Below the pieces are notes generated by a model. The model made no database searches. It saw only the letters and a list, made by a program, of their open reading frames with translations, and was not told the origin of the DNA. The position numbers and the translations under genes are program-made. Shown here in pieces: positions 60,038 to 64,000 of a DNA stretch of 64,000 bases. Each line of letters begins with the position of its first letter. The first letter of the stretch is position 1. The stretch spans positions 5,350,501 through 5,414,500 of the forward strand of contig NZ_CP132203.1 of assembly GCF_030719035.1 (NCBI RefSeq), given 5' to 3'. The stretch is from Hahella sp. HNIBRBA332. GTDB lineage: Bacteria; Pseudomonadota; Gammaproteobacteria; Pseudomonadales; Oleiphilaceae.

Positions 60038-61774
60038 TCACACCCCCGCAATTTGCACCTGATTACGACCGCTTCGCTTGGCTTTGTAAAGCGCCTGATC
60101 CGCTTTTTCAAATACCCCCTGCACCGTTGCGTCGCCGTGAAATTCACAAACGCCGAAGGACATGGTAATGCGGACTTTTTCATTACGAAAATGAAAGGGT
60201 AGCCGGGAAATCATCTCACGGGTCTTATCCATCACTTCCGCAGCAATACTGGCCGGTGTCTCAGGCAACAGGACGACAAACTCTTCACCGCCATAGCGGG
60301 CGATAAAATCCGTTTTGCGTATTCGGCGCGAGACCTCCTTGCCGATCAGTTGAATAACTTTGTCTCCCGCCAAGTGCCCGAACTTGTCATTCACCTCTTT
60401 GAAGCGATCGATATCCGCCACCACCAGCGTCAGCGGATTGCCATAGCGTCGCCAGCGCTCAAACTCATCGCGCACGCGATTTTCATAGGCCTCCCTGTTC
60501 GGAAGCGCGGTAAGAGCGTCTGTGAGCGCTCTGGCGCGTTCTATTTCCAAACGTTCGCGCACTTCGCCGGACTCACTCTCCAATTCCCGCAGGCGATGGT
60601 GCAGCAATTCAACTTCTTCGCTGAGCCGAGCCTCTCGATCAGCCTCTTTATGCATGAAGCGGTCGATGGAGGAAATCAGAGTATCCAGGTTGTGCTGTAC
60701 AGAGCATTTCAACGAGTCTATGTCTGTCGCTCCACGCACGTTCTCCTGCATGGAAGTCACTTGCTCCCGCACACTTTTTTCCAGCTCCGCATTATTGTCT
60801 CGCGACTCCTGAACATTAGCCTGACTTCCCTGAAGAAAATTCTGAATGCTGGCCAAGCGCTCATCCAGCGCCTTCAAGAAACTCTCAAACTCACGTTGCC
60901 CCCGGCCAACCGCTGCAATCGCCAGCGCAGCCACATCGTCCAGAGTTGGGGCCAGCTCATACCAGTTCAGGCCCCCGCTGATTTTGTTCTTTAGTTTTTC
61001 AGAATCCCCCAGCATGTTCGGCGGCAATACCAACTGATCAATCAAATGATTCAAAGACGTGCACACATGATCGGCGATCGCAGAAAAGCCGGGTTCGAAG
61101 TTTTCCCCGTCCAGTGTCGTCGTCGCTGCGTCCTGCCCCACTTCCAGCGCATAGCGACTCTCTTCAGGATCCTGAGCCTGCAGCGGCGGAGCCTCAATAT
61201 CGTCCTCCTGCTCCTCTTGAGCGACGCTCTCTCCGCCGTCGCGATTGGCGAATAAACGACTTAAAAAGCCTTCTTTCTTTTCCTTACGTCCATCTGACTC
61301 CGTAAACAGCTCCTGCAGCGCCGCCGCTTGTAACTGCGAGAACTCCTTCAATAACTGCGGATAATGTCGTAGATCTTCCACCCGCTCCTTGAGTTGTTTG
61401 CCATATTTCTTTAGCTGCTTACGGGCCTCCCGCGAAACACTCTGTTGCAACAGCTGTTCTATTAATTCACCCAAGGCCTCCAACACGCCGCTGGAGATCG
61501 CCTGCTTGTGCTGATCCAGCGCCAGTACGCGTTTCTCTATGGTTTCCAACTGCTGGTTCAGCTCACGGGAGCTTCCGTTTTCTCTTCTCAGAATATTGCG
61601 TAGCGCTTCCAGTTCCCGATCCAGATCTTTGTCCACTCCTTCCGCCGCCAGACTGACGCGGACAACAATACGCTCAAGTACATGGATGCGTTCTTTAAGA
61701 CCAGACTCCAACTGCTCGAATTCATCCAGCTTGTCGAAATACTTTTTTTTCCAACGATCGTTTTCAGAAGCCAT
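60038..61774 (-). CDS. Diguanylate cyclase (GGDEF) with long coiled-coil N-terminus
   Basis: A 578-residue protein without membrane helices. About 400 residues of charged coiled coil (runs of Glu, Lys, Arg, for example LEQLESGLKERIHVLERI) precede the GGDEF domain, which has the active GGEEF at about 495-499 in RYGGEEFVVLLPE and a matching I-site RKTD five residues before it. Product inhibition by c-di-GMP is therefore expected. The coiled coil could mediate dimerisation or contact with a partner. Confidence 0.9.
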   Translation of the reverse strand: MASENDRWKKKYFDKLDEFEQLESGLKERIHVLERIVVRVSLAAEGVDKDLDRELEALRNILRRENGSSRELNQQLETIEKRVLALDQHKQAISSGVLEALGELIEQLLQQSVSREARKQLKKYGKQLKERVEDLRHYPQLLKEFSQLQAAALQELFTESDGRKEKKEGFLSRLFANRDGGESVAQEEQEDDIEAPPLQAQDPEESRYALEVGQDAATTTLDGENFEPGFSAIADHVCTSLNHLIDQLVLPPNMLGDSEKLKNKISGGLNWYELAPTLDDVAALAIAAVGRGQREFESFLKALDERLASIQNFLQGSQANVQESRDNNAELEKSVREQVTSMQENVRGATDIDSLKCSVQHNLDTLISSIDRFMHKEADREARLSEEVELLHHRLRELESESGEVRERLEIERARALTDALTALPNREAYENRVRDEFERWRRYGNPLTLVVADIDRFKEVNDKFGHLAGDKVIQLIGKEVSRRIRKTDFIARYGGEEFVVLLPETPASIAAEVMDKTREMISRLPFHFRNEKVRITMSFGVCEFHGDATVQGVFEKADQALYKAKRSGRNQVQIAGV

Positions 61775-61999
61775 GAAGAAAGGATTAATTTTTCAGGATG
61801 TTAGCAGTGCATTCAGCATTCCTTGGACACCTGAACACTGAACGTAAAGTAAAACCGGCGTCGGACAGGCAGTCATCATTGCTTACCCGGTTCACTATGA
61901 GTATAGGCGGTTTCTAAAACATTGAACGCAAACCAAGAGAAGGTCGCAAATGCAGACGCCAGGGTCGTTTTTGCAGGGCAAACAGTCTCTGCGTGAAAA

Positions 62000-62905
62000 C
62001 TAATCGGACTTACGCTTGCGAGCGCGAGGGTGGGCTTTGTCGTAGACTTCCGCCAAATGCTGGAAGTTCAAATGGGTATAGATCTGCGTAGTGGATATAT
62101 CTGCGTGCCCAAGCAACTCCTGCACGGCCCGCAGATCGCCGCTGGACTCCAATAGATGGCTGGCGCAAGAGTGGCGGAATAAGTGAGGGTACAAGCGGCC
62201 GCTGAAGCCTTTCTTTTGCGCCCATTGGCGCAGTCGGGTTTGTATGCTGCGACGGGACAAACGCGCGCCTCGCAGACTGACGAAGACCGCCGGCTCTCCC
62301 GCTCCCGCCAGCGACGCGCGCGCCTGCAGCCAATCCTGCAGCGCCTTACGAGCCTGACCGCCAACGGGCACCAGACGCTCTTTGCCGCCTTTCCCCAACA
62401 CCCTGGCCAGGCCCTCGCTCAAGTCCAGATGCGCCAAGTCCAACCCCGCCAACTCGCTCAGGCGCATGCCGGATGTATAGAATAATTCGGCGATCGCCTG
62501 ATCGCGTATGTCCAGTTCTTCGTCTTCTACCGGTGAATCCAGTAACTGCTTGGCCTGATCGACATCCATGGTCGCTGGCAAACGTTTGGTCATTTTCGGG
62601 GCGCGTACGCCATTGGCGGGGTTTTCGTATACGACACGCTCTCGCAAGAGGTATTCATAAAAACGCCTGACTGTAGACAACAAACGGTGCAATGAGCGAC
62701 TGCCGAGCCCACGGCGATGAAACTCGCTGAGAGCCTGGCGCAGCTGCGGCGTATGCAGGTCTTTCCAGGTAGCGACGCCATTAGCGTCACAGTACGCGAC
62801 AACACGTCGTAAATCGCGAGTGTAGTTACTGACGGTATGCACGGAATAGCGGCGTTCGCTATGCAGATACGCAATAAACGCCTCTACTTGTGTGGACAAG
62901 CTCAT
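62000..62905 (-). CDS. xerC: Tyrosine recombinase XerC
   Basis: A 301-residue tyrosine recombinase with an N-terminal SAM-like domain (VEAFIAYLHSERRYSVHTVSNYTRDLRRV) and a catalytic domain with Arg148 in YTSGMRLSELAGL, Lys172 in GKGGKERLVPV, His241 and Arg244 in HLFRHSCASHLL, His267 in LLGHADISTTQ and Tyr276 in IYTHL. With XerD it resolves chromosome dimers at dif. Its place after DUF484 and dapF is the common gammaproteobacterial order. Confidence 0.94.
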   Translation of the reverse strand: MSLSTQVEAFIAYLHSERRYSVHTVSNYTRDLRRVVAYCDANGVATWKDLHTPQLRQALSEFHRRGLGSRSLHRLLSTVRRFYEYLLRERVVYENPANGVRAPKMTKRLPATMDVDQAKQLLDSPVEDEELDIRDQAIAELFYTSGMRLSELAGLDLAHLDLSEGLARVLGKGGKERLVPVGGQARKALQDWLQARASLAGAGEPAVFVSLRGARLSRRSIQTRLRQWAQKKGFSGRLYPHLFRHSCASHLLESSGDLRAVQELLGHADISTTQIYTHLNFQHLAEVYDKAHPRARKRKSD

Positions 62906-62941
62906 GGAAAACTCTCCGACCGCAGGACCCGCAACCAGTGA

Positions 62942-63673
62942 CTAATCCGGGAAATGCTCGTCTCCCCGCCCCTCTTTCGCCAATAAAGGCGGCAGCATAC
63001 GGCTAAGAGACTCACTGATGTAAGACAGGAATAACGATCCCATGCTGGTATTGAAATAACGCTCATTGCGACTGCCGATGCTCAGCATTCCCAACAAGTC
63101 GCCGTATCTAAGTGGAATGACCGCGCAGGACGCAATGTCAGAGTGGTTGTGAGGAAATAAAACCTGCAGCTGTCTGGGCTCCAGATTGCCGCAAACCGCC
63201 TTGACGCTGTTAAGCAGCTCTTCGCCCAACGCATCAGAGGATTCCGTCAGCGAAGCGGTAGAAACATTACTGATCGGGAAGTCTTTATGCTCAGCGAACA
63301 GCACCAAGCTACAGAAGTCCACCTGAAAGTCGCCGGTGAAACTGTCTTCCAGCACAATCACCACTTCATCCAGTGAACGTGCTTCCAGCAAGTTCATCAA
63401 CAAGCGTTTGCTCTTTTCAAAAAAGCGGTCGTTCTGACGCGCCGTATCGATCAAATCGTACAGTTGCCGCTCATAATGATCGCGTTGTTCCCGAAACAGG
63501 CTGATTTGTCGCTCAACCAGGGAAATCGCCGCGCCGGACCGGTGCGGCAGCCGTATTTCATTGAGCAGTTCTTCATGCTCAACAAAAAAGTTGGGGTGCT
63601 CACGCAGGTAAGCCACCACAGCTTCTGCTGTCAGCGCCGGATTTTCGTCACTGCGCTTTGCCTGATTATTCAT
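62942..63673 (-). CDS. DUF484 family protein
   Basis: A 243-residue protein whose first part VVAYLREHPNFFVEHEELLNEIRLPHRSGAAISLVERQISLFREQ is a DUF484 signature. The rest looks like a GAF-type domain (QVDFCSLVLFAEHKDF, CAVIPLRYGDLLGMLSIGS). DUF484 genes lie between dapF and xerC in many gammaproteobacteria; the function is not settled. It is 36 bases upstream of xerC in the same operon. Confidence 0.9.
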   Translation of the reverse strand: MNNQAKRSDENPALTAEAVVAYLREHPNFFVEHEELLNEIRLPHRSGAAISLVERQISLFREQRDHYERQLYDLIDTARQNDRFFEKSKRLLMNLLEARSLDEVVIVLEDSFTGDFQVDFCSLVLFAEHKDFPISNVSTASLTESSDALGEELLNSVKAVCGNLEPRQLQVLFPHNHSDIASCAVIPLRYGDLLGMLSIGSRNERYFNTSMGSLFLSYISESLSRMLPPLLAKEGRGDEHFPD

Positions 63674-63792
63674 TCACCACTCCACTGCCGGAACTCTGTT
63701 TAGCGCCTATCAGGGCTTGCGAGTTCCGGTTGTATGCCTGACGTTTGTATTAATAGTCCGTCTACTTTATTCCTGTCAGTGTCCCTGCCGAG

Positions 63793-64000
63793 CTATATCC
63801 TTACTTGACCATCAAAAACACGCACCGCCGGACCGGTCATCATGACCGGATGGCCCTCGCCTTCCCAGCTTATCTTGAGGTTACCGCCCGGCAGCTTGAT
63901 TTCCACCTTGCGATCCAACAGGCCGCGCAGCCTGCCCGCCACCACCGCCGCACAAGCGCCAGTGCCACAGGCCAGCGTCTCTCCGGCGCCTCTCTCGAAC
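63793..64000 (-). CDS. dapF: Diaminopimelate epimerase, C-terminal end only
   Basis: The leftward frame is open from the right edge to a TAG at 63795-63793 and reads FERGAGETLACGTGACAAVV, then RLRGLLDRKVEIKLPGGNLKISWEGE and VMMTGPAVRVF. ACGTGA contains the second catalytic cysteine of DapF. About 68 codons are visible; the N-terminal part, with the other cysteine, is outside the window. It epimerises LL- to meso-diaminopimelate for lysine and peptidoglycan synthesis. Confidence 0.93.
   Translation of the reverse strand, partial: FERGAGETLACGTGACAAVVAGRLRGLLDRKVEIKLPGGNLKISWEGEGHPVMMTGPAVRVFDGQVRI

Noticed and set aside
1..64000. CRISPR arrays, rRNA, tRNA, prophage or intact insertion sequences
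   Set aside because: Looked for repeat-spacer patterns, tRNA-like cloverleafs and transposase or phage structural genes; none was seen. A dedicated scan (tRNAscan-SE, CRISPRfinder) was not possible.

Overview
The window looks like a piece of chromosome from a marine gammaproteobacterium, probably of the Oceanospirillales and most like Hahella. This rests on sequence features only: moderately GC-rich coding DNA, lipoproteins with classical lipoboxes, an Entner-Doudoroff cluster with a divergent hexR as in pseudomonads, a GlyGly-CTERM secreted nuclease, a dapF-DUF484-xerC block at the right edge, and many two-component and cyclic-di-GMP proteins. No rRNA, tRNA, CRISPR array, prophage or intact insertion sequence was seen. 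The species is an inference and was not tested.

Layout. 0-7 kb: a truncated membrane-anchored KAP P-loop NTPase divergent from an HNH endonuclease, a subtilase-like lipoprotein, a pentapeptide-repeat/K+-channel fusion, an alpha/beta-hydrolase lipoprotein, an isoprenylcysteine-methyltransferase-like protein and a GIY-YIG protein. 7-14.6 kb: a large secreted nuclease (ExeM type), a family-3 solute-binding protein, a MITE-like inverted-repeat element, and three genes (GNAT/FemAB-like, GCS2-like ligase, M14 aspartoacylase-like) that may form an amidoligase-type pathway. 14.7-20.3 kb: eda-pgl-zwf and divergent hexR with palindromic HexR-type operators, then a LamB-type porin. 20.4-24.2 kb: a CHASE-GGDEF-EAL protein and two lipoproteins.

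24.7-32.1 kb holds the most coherent accessory block: a tightly overlapping operon (delta-9-type desaturase, FAD oxidoreductase, DUF1365, CFA-synthase-like, DUF1295, second CFA-like methyltransferase) divergent from an NTF2-like lipoprotein and a chalcone-isomerase-like protein. It looks like a membrane fatty-acid modification pathway of the cyclopropane/methyl/furan-fatty-acid type. 32-47 kb: an FMN glutamate-synthase-like membrane protein, RarD, a run of secreted and lipoproteins, an M28 peptidase, the DctB/DctD pair, an OprI-like lipoprotein, an L,D-transpeptidase, a 4 x 20 bp tandem repeat, a quinone-oxidoreductase-like enzyme, a fructosamine-kinase-like/acyltransferase pair and a leucine-dehydrogenase-type enzyme.

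47-62 kb: a GntR regulator, small conserved proteins, then a signalling-rich stretch with two hybrid histidine kinases, a LuxR-type response regulator, a double receiver protein with degenerate active sites, and a diguanylate cyclase. A run of 25 perfect GCTGTG hexamers lies between the convergent second kinase and the LuxR regulator. 62-64 kb: xerC, DUF484 and the C-terminal end of dapF, transcribed leftward.

The window is mostly ordinary chromosomal backbone. The points that stand out are the fatty-acid locus, the hexamer tract, the amidoligase-like trio, the MITE-like element, several structured intergenic regions that could encode RNAs, and the KAP/HNH pair.
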